Assembly: GCF_000282475.1 (NCBI RefSeq)
Contig: NZ_AKJF01000032.1
Span: forward strand, 1-47,063
Length of the DNA stretch: 47,063 bases
Direction of reading: 5' to 3'
From: Pseudomonas sp. GM78
Lineage (GTDB): Bacteria; Pseudomonadota; Gammaproteobacteria; Pseudomonadales; Pseudomonadaceae
In this document: in pieces, positions 9,571 to 17,750 of the stretch
Numbering within the stretch: the first letter of the stretch is position 1
Layout: each line of letters starts with the position of its first letter
Notes under the pieces: model-generated
Told to the model about the DNA's origin: nothing
The model's input: the letters and a program-made list of their open reading frames with translations, nothing else
Databases searched by the model: none
Position numbers and translations under genes: made by a program

Positions 9571-10356
9571 TTACAGATTCTGCGTTACGAACGAGAGCAT
9601 CTGGTCGGCGGTGGAGATCACCTTGGAGTTCATCTCGTAGGCGCGCTGAGTGGTGATCATGTTGACCATCTCTTCAACGGTGCTGACGTTGGAGGTTTCC
9701 AGGGTGTTCTGCAGCGTGGTACCGAAACCGGCCAGGCCCGGGGTGCCTACTTGCGGCGCGCCACTGGCGGCGGTTTCCAGGAACAGGTTGTTGCCCACGG
9801 CCTGCAAGCCGGCCGGGTTGATGAAGTCGGCGGTCTGCAGGTTGCCGATCACCTGGGAGGCCGGGTTGCCGGCGACGGTGATAGACACGGTGCCGTCCTT
9901 GCCCACGGTGAAGGTCTGGGCGTCGTTCGGAATGACGATCGCCGGTTCCAGTGCGAAGCCGCTGGCGTTGACGATCTGGCCATTGGAATCCAGGTGGAAG
10001 GTACCGTCACGGGTGTAGGACGTGGTGCCGTCCGGCTGCAGGATCTGGAAGAAGCCGCGACCGTCGATGGCCATGTCCAGGGGTTGCTCGGTGGTTTGCA
10101 GGCTGCCGGCGTTGAAGTTTTTCTGGGTGCCGACAATCCGCACACCGGTACCCAGTTGCAGGCCCGACGGCAGTTCGCTGTCCTGGGTCGACTGGGCGCC
10201 AGGCTGACGCTTGATCTGGTACAGCAGGTCCTGGAACTCGGCGCGGTCACGCTTGAAGCCCGTGGTCGACACGTTGGCCAGGTTGTTGGAAATGGTGGTC
10301 AGGTTGGTGTCCTGGGCGGACAGACCGGTTTTGGCAACCCATAGAGCCGGAAGCAT
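9571..10356 (-). CDS. flgG: Flagellar distal rod protein FlgG
   Basis: Forms the distal rod that crosses the periplasm. The N-terminal rod signature is present (LWVAKTGLSAQDTNLTTISNNLANVSTTGFKRDRAEF), as are the FlgG-specific central motif (MAIDGRGFFQILQPDGTTSYTRDG) and the C-terminal helix (VSTVEEMVNMITTQRAYEMNSKVISTADQML). Its 261 residues match the family almost exactly. The ATG is preceded by GAGGAGA. It lies 45 bases after flgF in the same direction. Confidence 0.98.
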   Translation of the reverse strand: MLPALWVAKTGLSAQDTNLTTISNNLANVSTTGFKRDRAEFQDLLYQIKRQPGAQSTQDSELPSGLQLGTGVRIVGTQKNFNAGSLQTTEQPLDMAIDGRGFFQILQPDGTTSYTRDGTFHLDSNGQIVNASGFALEPAIVIPNDAQTFTVGKDGTVSITVAGNPASQVIGNLQTADFINPAGLQAVGNNLFLETAASGAPQVGTPGLAGFGTTLQNTLETSNVSTVEEMVNMITTQRAYEMNSKVISTADQMLSFVTQNL

Positions 10357-10401
10357 TCGATTCTCCTCGTGCGCCTGTTTTACGGCGCGACGTTCTGGTA
10401 A

Positions 10402-11142
10402 TTAGCTGATCTGCAAGACCCGAGCCATGGCCTGGTCGTCTTCTTTGGCGGTATTCATCATCTTGATGTGCAGTTCGAACTGCTTCGACAGGGCCAGCAC
10501 CTGCGTCATCTCGTCCACCGCATTGACGTTGCTCGACTCGAGGAAACCGGACACCAGCTTGACGCCAGCATCGGCTTGCGCCGGTTGCCCGTCCTTGGTG
10601 TGTATCGAACCGTCCAGGCCCTTGGTCATGTTCTTGATGTCCGGGTTGACCAGCTTGATGCGGTCCACTTCGGCCATGACGCGCGGGCCTTCGCCCATGG
10701 CGCGAATGCTGATGGTGCCGTCCTCGCCGACTTCTATCTGCTGCTCGGGCGGCACGGCAATCGGTCCGCCATTGCCGATCACCGGCATGCCGTTGCCAGC
10801 CCGCAGCACGCCCAGGGCGTCCACCACCAGGCTGCCGGTGCGCACGTAGCTTTCACCGCCATCGGGGTTCTGCACCGCCAGCCAGCCGTTGCCTTGCACG
10901 GCCACGTCGAGGTCGCGGCCGGTTTCTACCAGCGAACCCGGGGAGAAGTCGGTGGCCGGGCGTTCGGACAGGGCAAACGCACGCGCCGGAAAGCTGTCGC
11001 CGAACACCGGCATCGAGCGCGCCTGCTCCAGGTCTTTCTGGAAACCGTTGGTAGAGATGTTCGCCAGGTTGTTGGCATGAGCCTTTTGCGCCAGTGCGTT
11101 CTGGCTGGCACCGGTCATTGCCACATAAAGGTACTTGTCCAC
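10402..11142 (-). CDS. flgF: Flagellar proximal rod protein FlgF
   Basis: Proximal rod subunit, a short relative of FlgG. I place the start at a GTG at 11142 (VDKYLYVAMTGASQNALAQK) because an AGAGGAAAG ribosome site lies just before it and the resulting 246 residues match the family length. The frame remains open upstream to 11244 but that part has no rod-protein character. The rod signature NNLANISTNGFQKDLEQAR is present, as are the central GNGWLAVQNPDGGESYVRTG and the C-terminal NVNAVDEMTQVLALSKQFE. It is the first gene of the operon here; flgBCDE does not precede it. A sigma54-type promoter is visible about 55 bases upstream. Confidence 0.96.
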   Translation of the reverse strand: MDKYLYVAMTGASQNALAQKAHANNLANISTNGFQKDLEQARSMPVFGDSFPARAFALSERPATDFSPGSLVETGRDLDVAVQGNGWLAVQNPDGGESYVRTGSLVVDALGVLRAGNGMPVIGNGGPIAVPPEQQIEVGEDGTISIRAMGEGPRVMAEVDRIKLVNPDIKNMTKGLDGSIHTKDGQPAQADAGVKLVSGFLESSNVNAVDEMTQVLALSKQFELHIKMMNTAKEDDQAMARVLQIS

Positions 11143-11197
11143 ACGCTTTCCTCTGCCTGCCGGACGTTTGCCGCCCGATGCTGTACTGACGTGGCAT

Positions 11198-11215
11198 AAG
11201 CAATTTGCAGACCAA
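11198..11215 (-). promoter_or_regulatory. Sigma54-type promoter of flgFGHIJKL
   Basis: On the minus strand TTGG (-24) is followed by exactly ten bases and then GC (-12) in the context TTGCTT. This fits the YTGGCACG-N4-TTGCW pattern except for TCTG in place of CACG. It sits about 55 bases before the flgF start. In Pseudomonas the rod and hook genes are known to depend on RpoN with FleQ/FleR, which agrees with this position. Confidence 0.65.
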
Positions 11216-11330
11216 GTTGTTTTTGGCGGCGCGAGGCCCGGCAAATACAGGACTTGAAGGGATTTACCGGGGAATGGAGGATTGTGTCAGAGACGAAAAA
11301 CCGGCGGTGTCATGCCGCTTCGCGGCAATA

Positions 11331-11406
11331 GATCAAAAGATCGCAGCCTGCGGCAGCTCCTACTGGGATCGGTGTAGGAGCTGCCGCAGGCTGCGATCTT
11401 TTGATC
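11331..11406. repeat. Perfect 33-base inverted repeat (REP/REPIN type) at the end of phhR
   Basis: Two 33-base arms (11331-11363 and 11374-11406) are perfect reverse complements around a 10-base loop. The core of an arm is GTAGGAGCTGCCGCAGGCTG, a repeat common between genes in P. fluorescens-group genomes. It ends two bases before the phhR stop codon at 11408, so besides being a repeat it may end the phhR transcript and separate it from flgF. Confidence 0.85.
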
Positions 11407-11407
11407 T

Positions 11408-12967
11408 TCAGGTGTTGTCCTTGCCCACCTCATAATCACGCAACTTGTTGGCAATGGTGGTATGCGAAACCCCCAGCCTCTTACCCAGTTGCCGACTGCT
11501 CGGATGCTCGGAGTACAGCCGCTCCAGCACCGCTTTCTCGAAGCGCCCGACAATTTCGTCCAGCCCACCCTCCAGCGAAAAATCGCCAAGTGGCTGACGC
11601 ACGCCATAATCCGGCAGGCGAATGTGCTCGGCCTTGACCGTCCCGCCATCGCACAGGGAAACCGCCTGGAACAGCACGTTTTCCAACTGCCGTACGTTGC
11701 CCGGCCAGTGGTAATGGCTGAGCCGGTCCATGGCCGCGGGTGCCAGCTTGGGCAGCGGGCAACCGATCTGCCGGCTGGCCTGATCGAGAAAGTGCTCCAC
11801 CAGCGGCGTCAAGCCGTCGAGGCATTCGCGCAGTGGCGGAATGTGCAACGACAGCACGTTCAAACGGTGATACAGGTCCTGGCGAAACTCCCCGCGGGCA
11901 CAGAGTTCGGACAGGTCGACCTGGGTCGCGCAGATCACCCGCACATCGAGGTAAACCTCCTCATCGCTGCCGACGCGACGGAAGCAGCCATCCTGCAGGA
12001 AGCGCAGCAGTTTCACCTGCAGCCGCGGACTCATTTCCCCGACACCATCGAGAAACAGCGTACCGCCCGCCGTCAACTCCAACAGCCCGAGTTTACCCTC
12101 GGCCCGGGCCCCCTCGAAGGCACCCGGGCCATAGCCGAACAACTCGGTCTCGGCCATGGATTCCGGCAGGCCGGCGCAGTTGAGCGCCATCAGTGGCGAT
12201 TGCCCGCGCGGGCTGGCCAGATGGCAGGCGCGCGCCAGCAACTCTTTGCCGGTACCGGTTTCGCCTTCTATCAATAGCGGTGCATCGAGCGGCGCCATGC
12301 GCCGGGCTTCGCGCACCACCGCTGCCATCACCTTCGAGCTTTGGAAGATGCTGTCGAAGCCGCGCAACTCCTGCTTGCGTACGTTATAGATGCGCTCGCC
12401 CACCCGATCGGCGCGATGCAGGGTCAACACCGCCCCGGCCATGGCTTCGCTGTCGTCATGTTCCGATTGCAGGGGCGCGATGTCGGCCAGGAACACATCG
12501 CCCTTGACCTTGACCCGCAGCCCGTTGATCCGCGATTTGTTGGCGCGCACCAGTTCCGGCAAGTCGAAATCCTCGGCATAACGCGACAAGGGAATCCCCG
12601 GCACTTCATCCACCCGCACGCCCAGCAACTGCGCCGCCGCGCGATTGGCCGCGACGATCGAACCCCCCATGTCGATCGACAGCACCGGAAACTCCAGTGC
12701 GCCGAGCAACGCATTGAGCTCCATGTGCCGCCGTTCGCTGGGCATCAGCCCTACGCGCTTGACGCCGAACACCCCGGCAATCGCCTCGAACTTCGGACGC
12801 AGCGCCTGGAACTGAATATTGATGAGGTTCGGGCAGTGCAGGTAGATGGCATTGCCATGTTCGCCACCCACTTCGCCGCGAGCGACGTTGATGCCGTACT
12901 CGACCAGCAGGTTGAGAATGTCGCGCAGGATGCCGATGCGGTTCTGGCAGTGGACTTTGATACGCAT
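11408..12967 (-). CDS. phhR: TyrR-family regulator of aromatic amino acid catabolism PhhR
   Basis: Transcriptional regulator that activates phhA-phhB-aminotransferase in response to phenylalanine or tyrosine. Order of domains over 519 residues: ACT-like ligand domain (1-75), PAS domain (about 80-190), AAA+ domain (about 205-435) with Walker A GETGTGKE, and a C-terminal helix-turn-helix (RQLGKRLGVSHTTIANKLRDY). The loop that contacts sigma54 in ordinary family members, GAFTGA, reads GAFEGA here, in line with TyrR/PhhR acting on sigma70 promoters. I start at the ATG at 12967 (MRIKVHCQNRIGIL); the frame runs on to 13030, but that part overlaps a REP palindrome. It is divergent from phhA. PhhR also often controls aromatic amino acid uptake genes. 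Confidence 0.95.
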   Translation of the reverse strand: MRIKVHCQNRIGILRDILNLLVEYGINVARGEVGGEHGNAIYLHCPNLINIQFQALRPKFEAIAGVFGVKRVGLMPSERRHMELNALLGALEFPVLSIDMGGSIVAANRAAAQLLGVRVDEVPGIPLSRYAEDFDLPELVRANKSRINGLRVKVKGDVFLADIAPLQSEHDDSEAMAGAVLTLHRADRVGERIYNVRKQELRGFDSIFQSSKVMAAVVREARRMAPLDAPLLIEGETGTGKELLARACHLASPRGQSPLMALNCAGLPESMAETELFGYGPGAFEGARAEGKLGLLELTAGGTLFLDGVGEMSPRLQVKLLRFLQDGCFRRVGSDEEVYLDVRVICATQVDLSELCARGEFRQDLYHRLNVLSLHIPPLRECLDGLTPLVEHFLDQASRQIGCPLPKLAPAAMDRLSHYHWPGNVRQLENVLFQAVSLCDGGTVKAEHIRLPDYGVRQPLGDFSLEGGLDEIVGRFEKAVLERLYSEHPSSRQLGKRLGVSHTTIANKLRDYEVGKDNT

Positions 12968-12994
12968 ATAAAAGACCTGATAAACGATGATTGA

Positions 12995-13088
12995 CCTGTG
13001 GGAGCCAGCCTGCTGGCGATGGCGTCGCATCAGGCCCTGGGGATGCCGAATGACACACCGCTATCGCCAGCAGGCTGGCTCCCACAGG
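12995..13088. repeat. REPIN palindrome (two REP hairpins, CCAGCCTGCTGG type)
   Basis: 26-base arms at 12995-13020 and 13063-13088 are perfect reverse complements. Each arm itself contains a small hairpin (GCCAG / CTGGC). The pair lies directly upstream of phhR. Confidence 0.85.
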
Positions 13089-13199
13089 GTTAGCGCCCGA
13101 CTTTTCTGATTAGGTGCTCAGTTAGTCGTCAAGATTATGTGACAGCTGAAGGGCTTTTCCCACCCGCCAATCTCAACATCTGCGCGATGACGCCCAATA

Positions 13200-13217
13200 C
13201 GTAACGAAAACTTTACG
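13200..13217. promoter_or_regulatory. TyrR/PhhR box upstream of phhA
   Basis: CGTAAC-N6-TTTACG matches the TyrR/PhhR box TGTAAA-N6-TTTACA in nine of twelve fixed positions with the exact 6-base spacing. Its place between phhR and phhA supports activation of phhA by PhhR. Confidence 0.6.
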
Positions 13218-13337
13218 ATTTTACCGCATTTTTCCCGCGCAGGCCGCCCTTGACCGGCTGCAACGATGCAATTGTTGGGGTATTCCTAGGTCCATAGCAG
13301 TACATAACAAGAACGAATCCCCTAGCAGGAGAGCAGC

Positions 13338-14129
13338 ATGAAGCAGACGCAATACGTGGCTCGTGAGCCCGATGCGCAAGGTTTTATCGACTACACCGCC
13401 GAAGAACACGCGGTGTGGAACACGCTGATCACTCGCCAACTGAAAGTGATCGAAGGGCGTGCGTGCCAGGAATATCTGGACGGCATCGAAAAACTCGGTC
13501 TGCCCCACGACCGCATCCCTCAACTGGGCGAGATCAACAAGGTCCTCGGTGAAACCACCGGCTGGCAAGTCGCTCGCGTTCCGGCACTGATTCCCTTCCA
13601 GACCTTTTTTGAATTGCTCGCCAGCAAGCAGTTTCCAGTGGCTACCTTCATTCGTACCCGCGAAGAACTGGATTACCTGCAAGAGCCGGACATTTTCCAC
13701 GAGATATTCGGCCACTGCCCATTGCTGACCAACCCCTGGTTCGCTGAATTCACCCACACCTACGGCAAGCTTGGCCTGCAGGCTTCCAAGGAAGAACGCG
13801 TGTACCTGGCGCGCCTGTACTGGATGACCATCGAATTCGGCCTGGTCGACACCCCGCAAGGTCAGCGCATCTACGGTGGCGGTATCCTGTCTTCACCAAA
13901 AGAAACCGTGTATTGCCTGTCGGATGAGCCTGAGCACCAGGCATTCGATCCGCTGGAGTGCATGCGCACGCCTTACCGCATCGACATCCTGCAACCGCTG
14001 TATTTCGTGCTGCCGAACCTCAAGCGCCTGTTCGACCTGGCCCACGAAGACATCATGGGCATGGTCAAGCAAGCGATGCAGATGGGTCTGCACGCGCCGA
14101 AATTTCCGCCAAAACCAAAAGCCGCGTGA
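13338..14129 (+). CDS. phhA: Phenylalanine 4-monooxygenase
   Basis: Converts phenylalanine to tyrosine using O2 and tetrahydrobiopterin-type cofactor, with non-haem iron. The catalytic core of aromatic amino acid hydroxylases covers almost the whole 263-residue protein. The iron ligands are visible as His121 and His126 in FHEIFGHCP and Glu166 in WMTIEFGLV. The bacterial form lacks the regulatory and tetramerisation domains of the animal enzymes, and the length is typical. AGGAGAG precedes the ATG. It is the first gene of phhA-phhB-aminotransferase; phhB recycles the oxidised pterin made by this reaction. Confidence 0.97.
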   Translation: MKQTQYVAREPDAQGFIDYTAEEHAVWNTLITRQLKVIEGRACQEYLDGIEKLGLPHDRIPQLGEINKVLGETTGWQVARVPALIPFQTFFELLASKQFPVATFIRTREELDYLQEPDIFHEIFGHCPLLTNPWFAEFTHTYGKLGLQASKEERVYLARLYWMTIEFGLVDTPQGQRIYGGGILSSPKETVYCLSDEPEHQAFDPLECMRTPYRIDILQPLYFVLPNLKRLFDLAHEDIMGMVKQAMQMGLHAPKFPPKPKAA

Positions 14130-14233
14130 ACCGCTGCTTTTAGAATCAAGTGAGCCTGTCCGGAACCGACGCTTTGCTTTAGCGTGGTGACATTGACGGC
14201 CGAATTCCAATAATACGATTTCAGGAACCCATC

Positions 14234-14590
14234 ATGACTGCATTAACCCAAGCCCACTGCGAAGCCTGCCGCGCCGATGCCCCACAAGTCAGCGACGAAG
14301 AACTGCCGATCCTGATCAAGCAGATCCCCGACTGGAACATCGAAGTTCGCGACGGCATCATGCAGCTGGAAAAGGTTTTCCTGTTCAAGAACTTCAAGCA
14401 CGCCCTGGCGTTCACCAACGCCGTCGGTGAAATCTCCGAGGCCGAAGGCCATCACCCAGGCCTTTTGACCGAGTGGGGCAAAGTCACCGTGACCTGGTGG
14501 AGCCACTCCATCAAGGGCCTGCACCGCAACGACTTCATCATGGCCGCGCGCACTGATGAAGTGGCCAAGGACGCCGAGGGCCGCAAATAA
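14234..14590 (+). CDS. phhB: Pterin-4a-carbinolamine dehydratase
   Basis: Dehydrates the pterin carbinolamine formed by PhhA so that the cofactor can be reduced again. The 118-residue protein carries the family signature EAEGHHPGL followed by tryptophans ([13 protein letters not shown]). A start ATG follows AGGAACCC. It lies about 104 bases after phhA and its TAA stop overlaps the ATG of the following aminotransferase (TAATG), which implies translational coupling. Confidence 0.96.
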   Translation: MTALTQAHCEACRADAPQVSDEELPILIKQIPDWNIEVRDGIMQLEKVFLFKNFKHALAFTNAVGEISEAEGHHPGLLTEWGKVTVTWWSHSIKGLHRNDFIMAARTDEVAKDAEGRK

Positions 14591-15783
14591 TGCATTTCGA
14601 CGCCATCGGCCGGGTGCCCGGCGACCCGATCCTCGGCCTGATGGAGGCCTATGCGCAGGACCCCAACCCGCGCAAATTCGACCTCGGCGTGGGTGTCTAT
14701 AAAGACGCCCAGGGCCTGACCTCGATTCCCCAGGCGGTGAAACTCGCCGAGGCGCGACTGGTGGATCGCCAGACCACCAAGACCTACATCGGCGGGCATG
14801 GCGACCCGGCCTTCGGCAAGGTCATCAACGAGTTGGTGCTCGGCGCCGACTCGAAGCTGATCAGCGCACAACGCGCCGGCGCCACCCAGACCCCGGGCGG
14901 CACCGGGGCGTTGCGCTTGAGCGCAGACTTCATCGCCCAGTGCCTGCCGGGCCGTGGCGTCTGGCTGAGCAATCCGACCTGGCCGATCCACGAAACCATT
15001 TTCGCCGCGGCCAAGGTGAAGGTTAATCATTACCCCTACGTGGGCAGCGATAACCGCCTGGACGTCGATGCGATGCTCGCCGTGCTCAACGAAGCCCCCA
15101 GGGGCGACGTGGTGCTGCTGCACGCCTGCTGCCACAACCCGACCGGCTTCGACCTGTCTCATGACGACTGGCGCCGGGTGCTGGAGGTGGTGCGTCGGCG
15201 CGAGTTGCTGCCGCTGATCGATTTCGCCTACCAGGGCTTCGGCGACGGCCTGGAGCAGGACGCATGGTCGACTCGACTGTTTGCCGCCGAGTTGCCGGAA
15301 GTCTTGATCACCAGCTCCTGCTCGAAGAACTTCGGCCTGTACCGCGACCGCACCGGCGCGCTGATTGTCTGCGCGAAATCGGCAGACAAGTTGACCGACA
15401 TCCGCAGCCAACTGGCCAACATCGCCCGCAACCTGTGGTCGACGCCACCGGATCACGGCGCTGCCGTAGTGGCGACCATCCTCGGCGACCCGGAACTGAA
15501 AAACCTCTGGGCCGACGAAGTGGAAACCATGCGCTTGCGCATTGCGCAGCTGCGCAGCGGTTTGCTCGAAGCGCTCGAGGCTTACGGTTTGCGTGAGCGC
15601 TTTGCGCACATTGGCGTGCAGCGCGGGATGTTTTCCTACACCGGGTTGTCGCCGGAGCAGGTCAAGCAGCTGCGCGATCATCACAGTGTGTACATGGTTA
15701 GCTCGGGGCGGGCGAACGTTGCCGGGATAGATGCAACGCGTCTTGATCTGTTGGCCGAGGCGATTGCCAAGGTCTGCAAATAA
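14590..15783 (+). CDS. phhC: Aromatic amino acid aminotransferase (class I PLP)
   Basis: Transaminates tyrosine and phenylalanine, the step after phenylalanine hydroxylation. Fold-type I aspartate/tyrosine aminotransferase family, 397 residues. The PLP-binding residues are visible: Asn183 in CHNPTGFD, Asp211 in LIDFAYQGF and the Schiff-base Lys246 in SSCSKNFGLYRDRTGAL. The start is fixed by overlap with the phhB stop. The third place in the phh operon matches PhhC of P. aeruginosa. The gene is followed by a REPIN palindrome that may end the transcript. The same family includes aspartate aminotransferases, but the operon context favours aromatic substrates. Confidence 0.93.
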   Translation: MHFDAIGRVPGDPILGLMEAYAQDPNPRKFDLGVGVYKDAQGLTSIPQAVKLAEARLVDRQTTKTYIGGHGDPAFGKVINELVLGADSKLISAQRAGATQTPGGTGALRLSADFIAQCLPGRGVWLSNPTWPIHETIFAAAKVKVNHYPYVGSDNRLDVDAMLAVLNEAPRGDVVLLHACCHNPTGFDLSHDDWRRVLEVVRRRELLPLIDFAYQGFGDGLEQDAWSTRLFAAELPEVLITSSCSKNFGLYRDRTGALIVCAKSADKLTDIRSQLANIARNLWSTPPDHGAAVVATILGDPELKNLWADEVETMRLRIAQLRSGLLEALEAYGLRERFAHIGVQRGMFSYTGLSPEQVKQLRDHHSVYMVSSGRANVAGIDATRLDLLAEAIAKVCK

Positions 15784-15806
15784 CCTCGAGAACGCTGTAG
15801 ACCCCT

Positions 15807-15896
15807 TGTGGGAGTGAGCCTGCTCGCGATAGCGGAGTGTCATTCAATGATGATGTTGACTGATAGACCGCTATCGCGAGCAGGCTCACTCCCACA
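15807..15896. repeat. REPIN palindrome (GAGCCTGCTCGC type)
   Basis: 29-base arms at 15807-15835 and 15868-15896 are perfect reverse complements, starting 24 bases after the aminotransferase stop codon. Each arm holds a small hairpin (GTGAG / CTCGC, with one G-T pair). Confidence 0.85.
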
Positions 15897-16058
15897 TTTG
15901 TTTTGTGTTTAACCTCCAGATTTGTATAGACAACCCCATTCGTCGAAACAAATGGATATAAAAGTCTGTTTGTCATTTCTCGTGCTGTATCCTGCCCAGG
16001 CTTTTTTGAAAGCGCGGATCTACCAGATCTATCAACAGACTTAGCGAGGAGCGCGACC

Positions 16059-16190
16059 ATGCACGAGATTCCTAATCTCCCCTTCCCAAGCCTGCACGTA
16101 CCTGAGCAGACGACCACGCAGCAAGCCGGCGCCCAACAGCCCGAGCCGAAAGAAGCCACTGGCAGCCGCCAGGCTGACAGCGAAGACTGA
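16059..16190 (+). CDS. Small hydrophilic protein of unknown function, 43 residues
   Basis: A short frame MHEIPNLPFPSLHVPEQ... ending ...RQADSED*, with a good ribosome site (CGAGGAG) seven bases before the ATG. The product is proline-, glutamine- and glutamate-rich with no membrane segment and is probably largely disordered. Codon use is like that of its neighbours (G/C in most third positions). It stands alone between the phh operon and another small gene. I believe similar short proteins occur in other Pseudomonas, but I do not know a function. The support is the ribosome site plus coding character. Confidence 0.6.
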   Translation: MHEIPNLPFPSLHVPEQTTTQQAGAQQPEPKEATGSRQADSED

Positions 16191-16262
16191 TACAACCGCC
16201 GTACAGACTGTGTGGAAAGCGCTAACATGCGCTTTCCACACCGCCTGAACTGTGAGCCCTCC

Positions 16263-16445
16263 ATGACCGACGAATTTTCCGAAGCCCAAGCCAGCGTCCT
16301 GATCGGCACCGCCGAGAAAATGATCGAGATCTGGAATCGTCTCTCTCCCGAAAAACAAGCCGCCCTGCTCGCCCGCTTTGGCAGCGAAGAAAATGCCTTG
16401 GCCGCCCTGGTCACCACGCAACTGGTAGCGCCTGCCAAGCCCTGA
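16263..16445 (+). CDS. Conserved small protein, 60 residues
   Basis: A frame beginning MTDEFSEAQASVLIGTAEKM and ending LVAPAKP. It is an acidic, mostly helical small protein (IEIWNRLSPEKQAALLARFGSEENALAALV) with no membrane segment or signal. I use the ATG at 16263 because the part of the frame before it (from 16212) looks non-coding. The ribosome site is weak. It lies 72 bases after the 43-residue frame in the same direction. No function can be assigned. Confidence 0.7.
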   Translation: MTDEFSEAQASVLIGTAEKMIEIWNRLSPEKQAALLARFGSEENALAALVTTQLVAPAKP

Positions 16446-16550
16446 CCGACCCCGTCCGGCAAATAGTTTTACTTTTTCCACGACCGGCAGCCACTCGCGC
16501 CGCTATCATAAGCAGCCTAACTAATCCTGCTTTCCCGTGGACCTTTACCC

Positions 16551-17750
16551 ATGTCTGAAAACCAGCGCCCCCTGGCGGTCACGCTGCAAGTTGTTTCCAT
16601 CGTCCTGTTCACCTTTATCGGCTACCTCAATATCGGCATTCCGCTGGCGGTACTGCCGGGCTATGTCCATAGCGACCTGGGCTTTGGCGCCGTGATCGCC
16701 GGGCTGGTGATCAGCGTGCAGTACCTGGCCACCCTGCTCAGCCGCCCCTACGCCGGAAAAATCATCGACAACAAGGGCAGCAAACTGGCGGTCATGTATG
16801 GCCTGGCCGGCTGTGGCTTGAGCGGCGTGTTCATGTTGCTGTCGGCCTGGACCCAAAGCCTGCCGATGCTCAGCCTGATCAGCCTGCTGATCGGTCGCCT
16901 GGTGCTCGGCAGCGCCGAAAGCCTGGTGGGTTCCGGTTCGATTGGCTGGGGCATCGGCCGGGTTGGCGCGGCGAACACCGCCAAGGTCATCTCCTGGAAC
17001 GGCATCGCCAGTTACGGCGCATTGGCCGTCGGCGCCCCCTTGGGCGTGCTGCTGGTAAAACAGCTGGGCTTGTGGAGCATGGGCGTGAGCATTGTGCTGC
17101 TGGCAGTGCTTGGCCTGCTGCTGGCCTGGCCGAAAACCGCCGCGCCCATTGTTGCCGGTGAACGCTTGCCGTTCATGCACGTGCTCGGTCGGGTGCTGCC
17201 CCACGGTTGCGGCCTCGCGTTGGGCTCAATCGGCTTTGGCACCATCGCCACCTTCATCACCCTGTATTACGCCACCCAACACTGGGACAACGCCGTGCTG
17301 TGCCTGAGCCTGTTCGGTGCGAGCTTCATCGGTGCACGCCTGTTGTTCGGCAACCTGATCAATCGCCTCGGCGGCTTTCGCGTGGCGATTGCCTGCCTGT
17401 CGGTGGAAACCCTCGGCCTGTTACTGCTGTGGCTGGCGCCCGACGCGCATTGGGCGTTGGCGGGCGCTGCCTTGAGCGGTTTCGGTTTCTCCCTGGTGTT
17501 TCCAGCGCTGGGTGTCGAAGCGGTCAACCTGGTACCCGCCTCCAGTCGCGGCGCGGCGGTCGGGGCCTACTCGCTGTTCATCGACTTGTCGCTGGGGATC
17601 ACCGGGCCAGTCGCCGGCGCGGTGGCGGCAGGATTCGGCTTTGCGTCGATCTTCCTGTTTGCCGCCCTTGCTGCGCTTTGCAGTTTGATGCTCTGTCTCT
17701 ACCTGTATCGGCAAGCGCCGAAGCATCGCAAGACGCGCGACGCTCGCTAG
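16551..17750 (+). CDS. MFS transporter, YhhS/YfcJ type
   Basis: A twelve-segment inner-membrane transporter of the major facilitator superfamily, 399 residues. The first half has the typical loop after segment 2 ([20 protein letters not shown], equivalent to the MFS motif A GxLaDrxGrkxxl), and the protein is hydrophobic throughout with a short hydrophilic C-terminus rich in Lys and Arg. It resembles E. coli YhhS/YfcJ, a group called arabinose-efflux-like with unproven substrates. The gene meets arfB tail to tail: both stop codons share the four bases CTAG at 17747-17750. Substrate unknown. Confidence 0.9.
   Translation: MSENQRPLAVTLQVVSIVLFTFIGYLNIGIPLAVLPGYVHSDLGFGAVIAGLVISVQYLATLLSRPYAGKIIDNKGSKLAVMYGLAGCGLSGVFMLLSAWTQSLPMLSLISLLIGRLVLGSAESLVGSGSIGWGIGRVGAANTAKVISWNGIASYGALAVGAPLGVLLVKQLGLWSMGVSIVLLAVLGLLLAWPKTAAPIVAGERLPFMHVLGRVLPHGCGLALGSIGFGTIATFITLYYATQHWDNAVLCLSLFGASFIGARLLFGNLINRLGGFRVAIACLSVETLGLLLLWLAPDAHWALAGAALSGFGFSLVFPALGVEAVNLVPASSRGAAVGAYSLFIDLSLGITGPVAGAVAAGFGFASIFLFAALAALCSLMLCLYLYRQAPKHRKTRDAR

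Larger units (their letters stand above)
12968..13337. promoter_or_regulatory. Divergent control region phhR / phhA
   Basis: This 370-base gap holds a REPIN palindrome on the phhR side (12995-13088) and a TyrR-type operator (13200-13217) about 120 bases before phhA. A GGAGAG ribosome site immediately precedes the phhA ATG. No further gene is visible in it. Confidence 0.7.

Noticed and set aside
7719-9656. A 645-residue open frame on the plus strand opposite flgI and flgH
   Set aside because: Same kind of shadow; the flg genes on the other strand are certain.
11193-11208. TGGCAT...TTGCA on the plus strand, resembling a sigma54 promoter
   Set aside because: GG and GC are 12 bases apart instead of 10, and no plus-strand gene starts near. 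The minus-strand site fits better.
11241-11330. Upstream extension of flgF frame to 11244
   Set aside because: The extra 34 residues lack rod-protein features, while a good ribosome site precedes the GTG at 11142.
15922-15933. TTGTATAGACAA as a firm regulator binding site
   Set aside because: Only a near-palindrome without a well-placed promoter; mentioned as a possibility, not listed as a feature.
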